This document shows positions 42,966-52,047 of a stretch of DNA of 54,347 nt, one piece after another. The translations under genes were made by a program, and so were the position numbers. Source of the stretch: Dialister micraerophilus DSM 19965 (GTDB lineage Bacteria; Bacillota; Negativicutes; Veillonellales; Dialisteraceae). The stretch spans positions 1,025,318 through 1,079,664 of the forward strand of contig NZ_GL878519.1 in NCBI RefSeq assembly GCF_000194985.1, given 5' to 3'. Under the pieces are notes generated by a model that worked only from the letters and a program-made list of their open reading frames with translations, was not told the origin of the DNA and made no database searches. Every line of letters begins with the position of its first letter. The first letter of the stretch is position 1.

Positions 42966-43176
42966 GAGCATCAACAGGTCTGTGGTTGAAAATCGATGCC
43001 AGTCGCAGGCGAAACGATCCACGTAAGAAGATAAAAATATCTTTGAGCATGGTGCGGTTTAGGTGTAAGACCTGCCGATTAAATTCGAGAGAATCAGTAG
43101 TGAGAGGTATATTCCGCGTAGCGAACGTTCCTGCAGGCGAGTGTGGGGGAAAAGACCAGGTCAGCTGTTTGACGCT
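42966..43176 (+). ncRNA. Candidate structured RNA of unassigned class
   Basis: About 210 bases, more GC-rich than the flanks and without an ORF, directly behind a consensus promoter. The ends pair: GCATCAACAG (42968-42977) with CTGTTTGACGC (43165-43174, one mismatch and one bulge). Internal hairpins: ATCG..GCC/GGC..CGAT (42992-43018), AAGATA/TATCTT (43027-43043) and CGG..AGGT/ACCT..CCG (43055-43077), plus possible short pairings near 43115-43140. After the closing stem comes TTATTTTTAT. It does not show the hallmark sequences of RNase P, tmRNA, SRP RNA or the common riboswitches as I know them. It may be a separate small RNA (6S-like is conceivable) or the first half of a long cysS leader. 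Confidence 0.5.
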
Positions 43177-43182
43177 TATTTT

Positions 43183-43410
43183 TATAACGAGCGATGATCG
43201 AAAAAAGTACATTCGATTATAATTCAAAGAGAATGCAGGTCACGGCTGAGAGCCTGCTGAATGATAACGAAATGGAAAATGCATTCGTGAGCTGAAAAGT
43301 GGAATTTACAGTATACTTTTCCGTATGTTCGCGATAAGAACAATGGTGCAATAATTATTATTGACAGAGTGGAACAACGGACCACCGCCTCTGTAGGACG
43401 GTGGTTTTTA
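43183..43410 (+). promoter_or_regulatory. T-box leader (cysteine) of the cysS operon
   Basis: The Stem I base pairs AGC..CGAA (from ~43190) with TTCG..GCT, flanking a kink-turn-like GATGA/TGA. Above it lie AAGTAC (loop-E side) and GAAAATGCATTCGTGAGC, whose specifier triplet is TGC (43280-43282), a cysteine codon. The distal arm is GCAGG..CCTGC. Near the end the T-box core AGAGTGGAACAACGG appears; its TGGA can pair with a UCCA tRNA end. A terminator ACCACCG/CGGTGGT plus Ts (43381-43409) follows. Uncharged tRNA-Cys should open the terminator and switch on cysS. Confidence 0.88.
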
Positions 43411-43436
43411 ATTGTAATAAATAAGGGGAGGAACTT

Positions 43437-44882
43437 ATGGAGGAAATTAAAGTTTATAACACGTTGAAACGTGAAAAACAGATTTTTAAACCGATAGAAG
43501 AAGGTAAAGTGAAAATTTATGTTTGCGGAGTAACACCTTACAATCATCCGCACATAGGAAATGCACGTCCTGCAGTTACATGGGATATAATTCGCAGATA
43601 TCTTGAATATATAGGTTATCATGTAGATTTCATTCAAAATTTTACAGATGTAGATGATAAAATTATAAATAAAGCGAATGCCGAAAAATCGGATTGGAAA
43701 ACCGTTTCTACACGATACATTGATGCGTACTTCAAGGTAATGGATGCATTACATATACGTCGTGCAGATATTTATCCGTATGTTTCAAAACATATGGAAG
43801 ACATTATAGATATGGTAAAAACTTTGATAGAAAAAGGCCATGCTTATGTGTTGGGAAATGACGTATACTATGATATTTCCACATTTAAAGATTATTGCAA
43901 ATTAAGTGGACGTAAAGTAGAAGATATGCTTGCCGGCGCACGTGTAATGGTAAATACCGCAAAGAGAAATCCGGGAGATTTTGCACTTTGGAAAGGTGCA
44001 AAACCGGGTGAACCGTTTTGGGAAAGTCCGTGGGGAAACGGTCGTCCGGGTTGGCATATAGAATGCTCTGTAATGTCCACACACTATCTCGGTGCTACAT
44101 TTGATTTCCATGGAGGCGGAAGTGATTTGATTTTCCCGCATCATGAAAATGAAATTGCACAATCCGAAGGAGCAACCGGACAAAAATTTGTAAAATATTG
44201 GTTGCATAACGGATTTATAACAATCAACTCGGAAAAAATGAGTAAATCATTGAATAATTTCTTCCTCGTAAAAGATGTTTTGGAAAAATATTCCGGAGAT
44301 GCATTGCGTTATTTCCTTTTGTCGACACATTACAGAAGCCCGCTTGACTTCAGTGATGAAAGACTTGAAGAAGCGGAAAAGAACATGAGCAAGTTGAAAG
44401 ATGTAATTGCTCGTATCAAAGAAATGGAAAAGGAAGACGGAAAAGTTGAAACCAACGAATCCGTTTCACTCAAAAAGGCGGCAGCACGAACAATTGAAGA
44501 ATTCCGTCAAGCAATGAATGACGATTTCAATACGGGACTTGCAACAGGAGTATTGTTCGATTTTGTAAAAGACATAAACATTTACTACAATGCCGTAAAT
44601 TCCGGAGTTGCAATTGAAAAAGAAGCCGTAATTGAAGCGAAGGAAACATTTAAAACGATTTTGGATATTTTAGGAATTTTGGAAAGTGAATGGAATACTC
44701 AAGAATCTTATGCCGGCAGTGATTATGATGCATTAATGGAAATGATTTTATCCGTACGTGAAACTGCACGTAAAGAAAAACAATACAAATTGGCGGATGA
44801 AATCAGAGATAAATTGGCAGAATTGGGAATAATTGTAGAAGATTCTGCAACGGGAGCAAGGTGGAAAAAGCGTGGAGTTTAA
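43437..44882 (+). CDS. cysS: Cysteinyl-tRNA synthetase
   Basis: This 481-residue class I synthetase charges tRNA-Cys. YVCGVTPYNHPHIGNARP includes the zinc-binding Cys30 and the HIGH-type motif (39-42); EKMSKS (266-271) is the KMSKS loop. IECSVMSTHYLGATFDFHGG supplies further zinc ligands. AGGGGAGG precedes the ATG. Controlled by the cysteine T-box upstream. It overlaps mrnC by 11 bases and heads the conserved cysS-mrnC-rlmB-yacP cluster of Firmicutes. The C-terminal anticodon-binding region is present. Confidence 0.98.
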   Translation: MEEIKVYNTLKREKQIFKPIEEGKVKIYVCGVTPYNHPHIGNARPAVTWDIIRRYLEYIGYHVDFIQNFTDVDDKIINKANAEKSDWKTVSTRYIDAYFKVMDALHIRRADIYPYVSKHMEDIIDMVKTLIEKGHAYVLGNDVYYDISTFKDYCKLSGRKVEDMLAGARVMVNTAKRNPGDFALWKGAKPGEPFWESPWGNGRPGWHIECSVMSTHYLGATFDFHGGGSDLIFPHHENEIAQSEGATGQKFVKYWLHNGFITINSEKMSKSLNNFFLVKDVLEKYSGDALRYFLLSTHYRSPLDFSDERLEEAEKNMSKLKDVIARIKEMEKEDGKVETNESVSLKKAAARTIEEFRQAMNDDFNTGLATGVLFDFVKDINIYYNAVNSGVAIEKEAVIEAKETFKTILDILGILESEWNTQESYAGSDYDALMEMILSVRETARKEKQYKLADEIRDKLAELGIIVEDSATGARWKKRGV

Positions 44883-45348
44883 ACGCGTATTGTTATTAAG
44901 AAAATTAATGGTAGAAAGACTCGGTAAACAAAAAACAGTTTTAACCGAACAAGATTGTTTTTCAATGGATGCATTGACATTGGCTTACATGGGAGATGTG
45001 TGTTGGTCACATTTTATTCGTAATCAATTGATAGCAACCGGTATTTACCATGTACAAGTATTGAATGATATATCAATGAGTGCAGTGTCCGCACGTAAAC
45101 AAGCGGTAATAATGAATGACTTGAGAGATTTATTTTCCGAACGTGAAATAAAAGTGGCAAAACGTGCAAGAAATACGAATTCTACAGTTCCCAAAAGTGC
45201 AACTGTGGAAGAATATCGTGAATCTACCGCATTTGAAGGTGTATTGGGATACTTGTATCTGTCAGGGCAAACAGAGAGATTGAATTTTATAATGGAAAAA
45301 GCACTGTGTTTTTTGTTAAAGGAACTGAAAAATGCTTATAAAAAATAA
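44872..45348 (+). CDS. mrnC: Mini-ribonuclease III
   Basis: 158 residues, a single RNase III catalytic domain without the dsRNA-binding domain. SMDALTLAYMGDVCWSHFIR holds the first catalytic acidic residues; YRESTAFEGVLGYLYLSG holds the second acidic cluster. It matures 23S rRNA ends in Firmicutes. GTG 44872 lies within the cysS tail; an ATG at 44909 is a less likely start. It overlaps rlmB by 17 bases. Confidence 0.95.
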   Translation: MEFKRVLLLRKLMVERLGKQKTVLTEQDCFSMDALTLAYMGDVCWSHFIRNQLIATGIYHVQVLNDISMSAVSARKQAVIMNDLRDLFSEREIKVAKRARNTNSTVPKSATVEEYRESTAFEGVLGYLYLSGQTERLNFIMEKALCFLLKELKNAYKK

Positions 45349-46150
45349 AACACATAAAAACTCAAATAAAACACAGACGGTAAAAAAACAATTTTCACAA
45401 AAAAATAAAAGAAAAACATTGAAAAAATCGGAAGATTTATTTATATGCGGAAGAAACAGCGTAAAAGAAGCTTTAAATGAAAATCAAATAAAAAAGATTT
45501 TTATAAAATCCGGAAACAACGATCAACGTTTGAAAGATATAGTAAAAATTGCACAAAATAAAAATATTCCGATACAAATCGAAGAGCAGGAAATATTGGA
45601 TAAAATGTCCGACGGAGTACGCAATCAAGGAATTGTTGCAAGTATGAAACCTTTTGAATATTCCGATTTGGAAGAAGTACTTTTAAAAGCGAAAGAAGAT
45701 CCGTTGATTGTATTACTTGACGGAGTTGAAGATGTACGCAACATCGGAGCGATAGTTCGTACTGCAGAATGTGCCGGAGTTTCAGCAGTGTTGCTTCCTA
45801 AACACAAAAGTGCTCCCGTAACTGCAGCGGCGATAAAAACCGCTGCCGGAGCATTTTCATATTTGCCGGTATGTGAAATAGGTAATATAAGACAAACGCT
45901 CGAACATTTGAAAGAAAAAGGTTTTTGGGTAGTAGGTGCGGATATGGAAGGTGAACTTCTATACTATGAATCAAACCTAAAAGGACCTTTGGTAATAGTA
46001 ATGGGAGCGGAAGGTAAAGGAATATCTTTACTGACAAAGAAAATGTGCGATTTTTTAGTACGTATACCTATGAAAGGCAAAGTATCTTCATTAAATGTAT
46101 CGGTCGCCGCAGCACTTTTGATTTATGAATCCGTAAAGCAAAGAGGCTAA
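45332..46150 (+). CDS. rlmB: 23S rRNA (guanosine-2'-O-)-methyltransferase, TrmH family
   Basis: 272 residues. A basic N-terminal tail (~35 residues), a substrate-binding domain (FICGRNSVKEALNENQIKKI) and a SPOUT methyltransferase domain with VRNIGAIVRTAECAGVSAVL, VIVMGAEGKGISLL and VSSLNVSVAAALLIYES, the three TrmH motifs forming the knotted SAM site. In Firmicute genomes this gene lies between mrnC and yacP, as here. The exact rRNA position modified is inferred from E. coli RlmB. Confidence 0.92.
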   Translation: MLIKNKTHKNSNKTQTVKKQFSQKNKRKTLKKSEDLFICGRNSVKEALNENQIKKIFIKSGNNDQRLKDIVKIAQNKNIPIQIEEQEILDKMSDGVRNQGIVASMKPFEYSDLEEVLLKAKEDPLIVLLDGVEDVRNIGAIVRTAECAGVSAVLLPKHKSAPVTAAAIKTAAGAFSYLPVCEIGNIRQTLEHLKEKGFWVVGADMEGELLYYESNLKGPLVIVMGAEGKGISLLTKKMCDFLVRIPMKGKVSSLNVSVAAALLIYESVKQRG

Positions 46151-46151
46151 T

Positions 46152-46661
46152 ATGAAAGACTTATACTTAGTTGACGGATACAATGTTATATTTTGCATGA
46201 GCGATCAATATCCTACGCACGACTTGGAAACCGGCAGAAAAATGCTTATTGACGCACTTCAAGATTTCGGTGCACATAATGACATTGAAATAATAATAGT
46301 ATTTGACGGACAAGGAACATCGTTGAAAATTCGTGAAGAAACATTATCCGAGTATTTTCATATATTGTTTACACCTGCAAGAATGACTGCGGACAGCTAT
46401 ATAGAACGTGAATCATACAAGCGGCGTGATGAATACAGATCAATATTTGTCGTAACGTCTGACGGGCCGGAACAAAATCAAGTTTTGGGACATGGTTCGT
46501 ATCGTTTGGCAGTTGCCGATTTGGAACGTATGCTTAAACAAGATAAAAAAAGGCAGCATACATTTATAAAAACAAATAATCTGAAAAATATGCGCAGTGA
46601 AATAGGAAGAAATTTACCGGTAGATGTACAAGCAAAACTCGAAAGATTACGTAAAAAATAA
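46152..46661 (+). CDS. yacP: NYN-domain ribosome-associated mRNA endonuclease (YacP/Rae1)
   Basis: A 169-residue PIN-like NYN nuclease. LYLVDGYNVIF begins the fold with the first catalytic Asp, IIIVFDGQGTSLKIREETLS follows, and FTPARMTADSYIERES plus FVVTSDGPEQNQ supply the remaining acidic residues. The B. subtilis homologue Rae1 enters the ribosomal A site and cuts mRNA in a translation-dependent way. It starts 2 bases after the rlmB stop. The C-terminal 40 residues are basic and may contact rRNA. Confidence 0.92.
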   Translation: MKDLYLVDGYNVIFCMSDQYPTHDLETGRKMLIDALQDFGAHNDIEIIIVFDGQGTSLKIREETLSEYFHILFTPARMTADSYIERESYKRRDEYRSIFVVTSDGPEQNQVLGHGSYRLAVADLERMLKQDKKRQHTFIKTNNLKNMRSEIGRNLPVDVQAKLERLRKK

Positions 46662-46754
46662 AAAAGTTGACCTCAAGTCTTTTGTGGTATATACTGAAAA
46701 TGATTAATTTCTTGGTAAGACCATATCTGCAATGCAGATAACAGGAGGAAAGTC

Positions 46755-46991
46755 GTGAAATTTTTATTAATCGGAATTACTATGTTGATATCTGTTTTAT
46801 TGATTGTAGTAACTATTGCACAAGAATCCAAACAGCCGGGAATGGGAAGCTCCATCGGGGGAGGAACTCAAGCTATGGCAGGCGGAAAAGCACGCGGTAA
46901 AGATGCGGTTTTAGCAAAATTTACCGTTATATTCGGTATTGCTTTTGCCGTACTTTGCATACTCTTGGGACGTTTTATGAATACATTTTAA
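46755..46991 (+). CDS. secG: Protein-export translocase subunit SecG
   Basis: 78 residues with two membrane helices (LLIGITMLISVLLIVVTIAQ and AVLAKFTVIFGIAFAVLCIL) separated by the glycine-rich loop GMGSSIGGGTQAMAGGKARG typical of SecG. It assists SecYE translocation. The start is GTG-adjacent ATG 46755 with AGGAGG upstream. The secG-rnr-smpB order is conserved in Firmicutes. Confidence 0.95.
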   Translation: MKFLLIGITMLISVLLIVVTIAQESKQPGMGSSIGGGTQAMAGGKARGKDAVLAKFTVIFGIAFAVLCILLGRFMNTF

Positions 46992-47003
46992 AAATGTAAA
47001 TAC

Positions 47004-47052
47004 GGGCTTGCGTTGAGAACGGGTTATGTGCCGTCTTAAGCAAGCTCTTTTT
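47004..47052 (+). terminator. Terminator after secG
   Basis: GGGCTTGC (47004-47011) pairs with GCAAGCTC (47040-47047, one G-T pair), followed by TTTTTATTT. The loop of 28 bases is long and holds a further short pairing. Confidence 0.65.
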
Positions 47053-47066
47053 ATTTAGGAGAAAGA

Positions 47067-49099
47067 ATGGAAAGAAAAATTTTAAAAGTATATAAACCAG
47101 GAGCAATTGTTGAAGGTATATATCAATCATGCGGAGATAAATTCGGATTTTTGATAACAGATGAATTTCATGAAGATGTATATATATCAAAATCTGACAG
47201 ATTAAATGCATTAAACGGAGATACAATAGAAGTAAAAATAATATTCTCATACTATGGACGACATAGAAATGAAGGTACGGTAAAACGAATAATTGCACGT
47301 GCAAACGATACATTTACAGGTACATTCAAAAAAACAAGATTCGGAGGGGAAGTAGAACCCTTAGATGCAAAAATACCTATAATAATAGATGTATTGGACG
47401 GAGATACGAAAAATGCACAAACGGGACAACGTGTAACGGTAAAAATAGATCGTTGGCCCGGGAGAAGGTCAAATGCACAAGGCATAATAACTGAAATATT
47501 GGGTTACGAAGGTGATGCGGGAGTAGATATAGACACAATAATAGCGGAACACCGTTTACCGCACATTTTTGGAAATAAAGTACTTGAAGAAGCAAAATCC
47601 TTAAGTGAAAAAATCATTCCTGAAATAAATATTGAAGATTACAGAAACTTACAACTTATAACAATAGACGGAGCGGATTCCAAAGATTTGGATGATGCCG
47701 TACATTGTGAAAAAACGGAAAACGGAAATTTCATACTCGGAGTACATATTGCAGATGTAAGCAGATATGTAAAAAAAGCCGGAGAACTTGATAAAGAAGC
47801 ATACAAGAGGGGAACCAGTGTTTATTTGTCGGACAGAGTAATACCTATGCTTCCGTTTAAGTTATCAAACGACTTGTGCAGTTTGAATGCAAATAAAGAC
47901 AGATATGCGGTTTCATGTATAATGGAAGTAACTCGTGAAGGTAAAATAAAAACAAAAAAATAACACCTTCAATAATACGAGTTTCAAGAAGATGTACTTA
48001 TCCCGAAATAAATCAAATATTTGAAGAAAATATTATAAGTGAAGAACTGAAACCGTTTGTACCCATGCTTTCGGATTTTCGTGAATGTACGGAAATTTTA
48101 CGAAAAGAAAGAATACAAAGAGGGGCGCTTGAATTTGACTTTCCCGAATACAAAGTAATTCTCGATAAAGAAGGTAAGCCTTTACGTATAGAAAAAAGAA
48201 TACGCGGCATATCCGAAAGAATGATAGAAGATGCCATGATAGCTGCAAACGAAACCGTAGCAAGATTTTTGAAAAAAACAGGAAACACATCTGTCTATCG
48301 TATACATGAAATACCCGATAACGACAAAATAAAGAATTTAAGAAAACTTATGGAAGTTTGTGCAATACCGATAAAAATACCTGAAAAAGTACAACCCGAA
48401 GATTTACAAAAATTATTAAGATATGTAAAAGATAAAGATATCGAATACGCAATACAGGCAATGACATTGAGATCGTTGCAACAAGCAAGATACAGCACTG
48501 AAAATGAAGGACACTTCGGAATAGCATCTATGTGTTATACACACTTTACATCGCCCATAAGAAGATATCCCGATTTGATGGTACATCGACTTATAAAAGA
48601 TGCACTTACAAAACAAAAAAGTAAATCTGAACGTGAAAAAGAAACCGAATTTCTTGTAAAAGCAGTTGAACATTGTTCTGAAACGGAGCAAAATGCAACA
48701 CAAACCGAACGAGATGTAACAGATTTAAAAATTGCTGAATACATGACGGCATTTGTAGGAGAACCTTTTGATGCACAAATTACGGGAGTAACTTCATTCG
48801 GTATTTTTGTAGGATTGGAAAACGGAGCCGAAGGATTGGTACATGTAAACGACATGGAAGATGATGAGTATGTATACATGGAAGATACTATGTTGCTGAA
48901 AGGGAAATACAGCGGAAAAACTTATCATTTGGGAATGCCGCTTAAAGTTACACTTGTAAAAGCGGATACCGAGAAAAAGGAACTTGATTTTATCATAGGA
49001 GAACTCAAATCTCCATTGGATATGTTTAACGAACAAAATATAAAAACAAAAACAAATACAAAAAAGAAAAAGAAAAAATTAAAAAGCAAGCGTAATTAA
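47067..49099 (+). pseudogene. rnr: Ribonuclease R gene interrupted by a frameshift in an A7 run
   Basis: The 5' part (47067-47963) encodes the cold-shock domains and the start of the RNB domain, including TIDGADSKDLDDAVHCEKTE with the catalytic Asp cluster. At A7 (47954-47960) the frame runs into TAA. One extra A, or a -1 slip, continues as ITPSIIRVSRRCTYPEINQI into the remaining RNB domain (HFTSPIRRYPDLMVHRLIKD) and a C-terminal S1 domain (ITGVTSFGIFVGLENGAEGL) plus a Lys-rich tail. The restored protein is ~677 residues, a normal RNase R, and the downstream part shows no other damage. Possibilities are sequencing error in a homopolymer, ribosomal or polymerase slippage, or recent loss. AGGAGAA precedes the ATG. 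Confidence 0.88.
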
Positions 49100-49119
49100 A
49101 AATAATAAAAGAGGTACAT

Positions 49120-49590
49120 ATGATAAAAAAAGAATTTACATTGCCCAGTGCGGTTAACCGTAAAGCATATCACGATTATTTTATACATGATACCTATGAA
49201 GCCGGAATTGTTCTTACCGGAACGGAAGTAAAATCAATTCGTTCAGGACGTATGAATATAAAAGACAGCTATGCACGAATTGAGAAAGGTGAACTTTGGT
49301 TGTGGAACGCTCATATAAGTCCGTATGAACAAGGAAACAGATTTAATCACGATCCTTTGCGTACACGTAAATTGCTTGTACATAAAAAAGAACTGAATAA
49401 ATTGGAAATTATGATGAAAACGAAAGGCTATACATTGATACCTTTAAAAATTTATTTTAATAGGGGTAAAATAAAGTGTCTCATAGGGGTAGCAACAGGT
49501 AAAAAGCTCCATGATAAAAGAAGAGATATAGCCGAAAAAGCGGTTAAACGTGATTTGGACAGAAGACTTAAAGAAAGAAATTATAATTAA
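49120..49590 (+). CDS. smpB: SsrA-binding protein SmpB
   Basis: 156 residues. Full SmpB barrel with [20 protein letters not shown] and [20 protein letters not shown], and the basic C-terminal tail ([20 protein letters not shown]) that enters the ribosome with tmRNA. It works in ribosome rescue together with tmRNA; RNase R, encoded just upstream, degrades the freed mRNA. The tmRNA gene itself is not in the window. GAGGTAC precedes the ATG. Confidence 0.97.
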   Translation: MIKKEFTLPSAVNRKAYHDYFIHDTYEAGIVLTGTEVKSIRSGRMNIKDSYARIEKGELWLWNAHISPYEQGNRFNHDPLRTRKLLVHKKELNKLEIMMKTKGYTLIPLKIYFNRGKIKCLIGVATGKKLHDKRRDIAEKAVKRDLDRRLKERNYN

Positions 49591-49591
49591 A

Positions 49592-49636
49592 AAATCATTG
49601 CTCAAATTTATGAATATAATTGAGCAATGATTTTTA
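49592..49636. terminator. Bidirectional terminator between smpB and the YkvI-type gene
   Basis: AAATCATTGCTCAA/TTGAGCAATGATTT, a perfect 14-base stem with A/T runs on both flanks, between convergent genes. Confidence 0.9.
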
Positions 49637-49649
49637 TATTGCGAATATT

Positions 49650-50756
49650 TTATTGTCCCTTCAAACCTTTGAAAAGAATTATAGGAATCATAATAATTCC
49701 TATTTGTCCTGCAAAAGGATATAAAATAGAAATTAAATTTCCAAATCCTATACTTGCACCGAAGTAATCTATAACTCCTAAAACCAAAGTTAAAATCAGC
49801 AATAAATTTTTGGATGAAATAAATCCGCTTACCCAGTTTATAACAAGCCAAAACATAGGTGCTCCTGTCGAATAAATTCCGAGTAATAAAATAATTGAAA
49901 AAATAAGAGCAAGAACAGGAGCGTTTTTACCTGCCAAGTATAAAAGAGGAACTTCAAGGCCTGCAATTTTATCGGGATAACATAACATTGATAAAACAAT
50001 CAGAATAACCGGAAGCATCAAGAAAACTCCGCCTAAAATTCCGCCCCAAACAGCTTCACGTTTGGAATTTGCGGAAGCACCGAGTCCGCTTAAAAACGGA
50101 ATGGCACCTAAAATCATACAAGCGGCATATAAAAGACCGCTGAACCAAGCTGTATCCAAAAATTTGTATTGACTGAACCACCAGCCGCCGGTAGCACGTA
50201 ATTGAAATAATTGCTGTACTTGAAAGTCGGTTAAAGCACTTGGTAAATGTCCGAAATTAGCTAAAGTTGCAACACCTATCAAAATAGTAAAAACGGTAAT
50301 AATCGGACCTATCATTCCTACGACATCAACCATACGTTTCAATCCCATGAGGACGGTGATTATACAAGCCGCAGTCATAAGTATCGCACCTATTTTAGGA
50401 TTTACATTGAAATATTCACCCGTTACGGCACCCGTACCGGCAATCATAATGGAAACTACACAAAATAAAAATACAACAGTAAATATTTCCAAGCAAAAAC
50501 CCAAATGTTTTCCGCAGTAATAACGAAAAGCGGTAGTTTGAGTTTTTAATTTCAAATCATAACCCTTTGCCATAAGAATTGCACCAAGGCCGGCAAATAA
50601 AAGCATACTTACCAAGGCACCTATAATTCCGTTAAAACCGAATGCGGTAAAAAATTGCATTACTTCTTGTCCGGTGGCGAATCCGGATCCTATGGAAAAT
50701 GCTATGTAAGCACCCGCCAATTTTATAACATTTAAAATACTGAAACGGTTATTCAT
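49650..50756 (-). CDS. YkvI-family membrane transporter (copy 1)
   Basis: A 368-residue inner-membrane protein of the YkvI group in the APC superfamily, with about ten helices. LAGAYIAFSIGSGFATGQEV near the N-terminus has the broken-helix glycine pattern of LeuT-fold transporters; GLGASANSKREAVWGGILGG is the strongest family segment. Substrate unknown; an amino acid or amine fits the neighbours. It follows the aminotransferase gene by 45 bases on the same strand and is clearly paralogous to the gene at 52417 (roughly 70% identical by eye). A GGAG-type ribosome site precedes ATG 50756. Confidence 0.85.
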   Translation of the reverse strand: MNNRFSILNVIKLAGAYIAFSIGSGFATGQEVMQFFTAFGFNGIIGALVSMLLFAGLGAILMAKGYDLKLKTQTTAFRYYCGKHLGFCLEIFTVVFLFCVVSIMIAGTGAVTGEYFNVNPKIGAILMTAACIITVLMGLKRMVDVVGMIGPIITVFTILIGVATLANFGHLPSALTDFQVQQLFQLRATGGWWFSQYKFLDTAWFSGLLYAACMILGAIPFLSGLGASANSKREAVWGGILGGVFLMLPVILIVLSMLCYPDKIAGLEVPLLYLAGKNAPVLALIFSIILLLGIYSTGAPMFWLVINWVSGFISSKNLLLILTLVLGVIDYFGASIGFGNLISILYPFAGQIGIIMIPIILFKGLKGQ

Positions 50757-50801
50757 ACTATACTCCTATACTACAATGTTTCCATATTTTAGAAAATAAA
50801 A

Positions 50802-51902
50802 TCAAATCAATTCACTTTGTAAAATCTTAATTCTTTTTATACATTCATCGGGGTCTGCAGGAACACGTATGCGAATATGACGTTTTCCGATTGCATCAAA
50901 ATCTTCACCACGTTCAGATTTAATACCGTACTTTATAAATAAATCATAAAGATTTATGTCCTTGTCTGTATATAACAATACAATCGGAACGGTCAAATCG
51001 GTTTTTGAAGATTTCAAAACGGTCAAAGAATCAAGTAATTTCTTTTTATTTGCAGCAATTTTTTTGCAACTGTCTTCAATGTGCTTTCTGTCCTTCAATG
51101 CCAAAGGAATAATGTAAGAAGCTACACCGGTTACAGTCATTTCTCCGGGATACAAAGACATGTACGGAATGAAATTCTTGTTCATAACCATGTATCCCGT
51201 ACGTAAACCTGCCAAACCGAATCCTTTAGACAAAGTTTTTATAGTTATTACATTGGGGAACTCATTTACAAGTGTTACCGCTGAATTGGATAAATCCATG
51301 AAATCTCCGTAAGCTTCATCAACAATCAAGTAAGTATTTTGCTTTAAAGCATAACCTGCCAATTTGCGTAAATCATCAATAGGAATAATTTGTCCGGTCG
51401 GGTTGTTGGGATTATCTATGTATATAACATGATGAGTAGGTTTCAAACTATTTATTAAATCATCTATATTTAATTTGAAATCGTCTTCTTCTTTCAAAAG
51501 AACCAAATCTATATTTGCACCGAAAGAACGCATATCACTTAAAGTTGAAGAAAAAGTAGGTGCAACAGCTATAACATTTGTAGACTCATCTATTATGACC
51601 CTGTCCAAATTCCAAATAACACCCATGGAACCGGTATTTAATGCAATTTGTTCAGGAGCTATTTCTACAACATCTGATAAGTATTCAGCAATAGCTTTCC
51701 GCAAATTCGGATAAGGGAAATCAGGATATCTTGAAATAGTGTCGAAAGCTTTTTTGAAAATTTCCGGTGTGATTTCAGATGTAAATCCGAACGGATTGAT
51801 TCCTAAAGAACAATCAATTAAATTATCCGGAAAAACTTCATCGGCATGCACATAAGTTGTAATTTTGTAATTTTCCAATGTTTTACGAATTCTGTACTTC
51901 AT
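50802..51902 (-). CDS. PLP-dependent aminotransferase, HisC/CobD-like
   Basis: A 366-residue fold-type I aminotransferase. DCSLGINPFGF and SRYPDFPYPNLRKAIAEYLS are typical of the histidinol-phosphate aminotransferase group; YIDNPNNPTGQIIP holds the PLP-contact Asn, VDEAYGDF the ring-binding Asp/Tyr, and TLSKGFGLAGLRTGY the Schiff-base lysine and phosphate-binding Arg. No other his or cob genes are near. Relatives outside pathways often transaminate aromatic amino acids. The link to the YkvI-type transporter gene (45 bases downstream) suggests uptake or export plus transamination of one amino acid. AGGAGGTATTT precedes the ATG. Confidence 0.85.
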   Translation of the reverse strand: MKYRIRKTLENYKITTYVHADEVFPDNLIDCSLGINPFGFTSEITPEIFKKAFDTISRYPDFPYPNLRKAIAEYLSDVVEIAPEQIALNTGSMGVIWNLDRVIIDESTNVIAVAPTFSSTLSDMRSFGANIDLVLLKEEDDFKLNIDDLINSLKPTHHVIYIDNPNNPTGQIIPIDDLRKLAGYALKQNTYLIVDEAYGDFMDLSNSAVTLVNEFPNVITIKTLSKGFGLAGLRTGYMVMNKNFIPYMSLYPGEMTVTGVASYIIPLALKDRKHIEDSCKKIAANKKKLLDSLTVLKSSKTDLTVPIVLLYTDKDINLYDLFIKYGIKSERGEDFDAIGKRHIRIRVPADPDECIKRIKILQSELI

Positions 51903-51980
51903 AAATACCTCCTGTAATAAATTGCATATCGAATTACCTGCAATGATTTAAATTTTCAAATTGAATAAATTTTAAATTAA

Positions 51981-52018
51981 AAGGAAGACAATAGCTTGTG
52001 CCAAGTATTGTCTTCCTT
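51981..52018 (-). terminator. Terminator of the small-ORF transcript B
   Basis: AAGGAAGACAATA/TATTGTCTTCCTT, a perfect 13-base stem with an inner CTTG/CAAG pairing, 30 bases beyond the small ORF stop on the minus strand. The minus-strand sequence after it is T-rich. It separates the small ORF from the aminotransferase gene 79 bases further on. Confidence 0.85.
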
Positions 52019-52047
52019 CAATTTACGGATTTATTTACATACAACAA

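Noticed and set aside
42960..43180. First of two tandem T-boxes
   Set aside because: ATATCTTTGAGC looks like a specifier-loop 3' side, but there is no TGGNAC core or terminator and no matching Stem I.
42775..43227. Open frames on both strands upstream of cysS
   Set aside because: They fall on the structured RNA and T-box leader, lack ribosome sites and have no protein-like composition.
48065..49099. Independent gene for the second half of RNase R
   Set aside because: The frame is open upstream to the A7 run and continues the RNB domain; the apparent start is internal.
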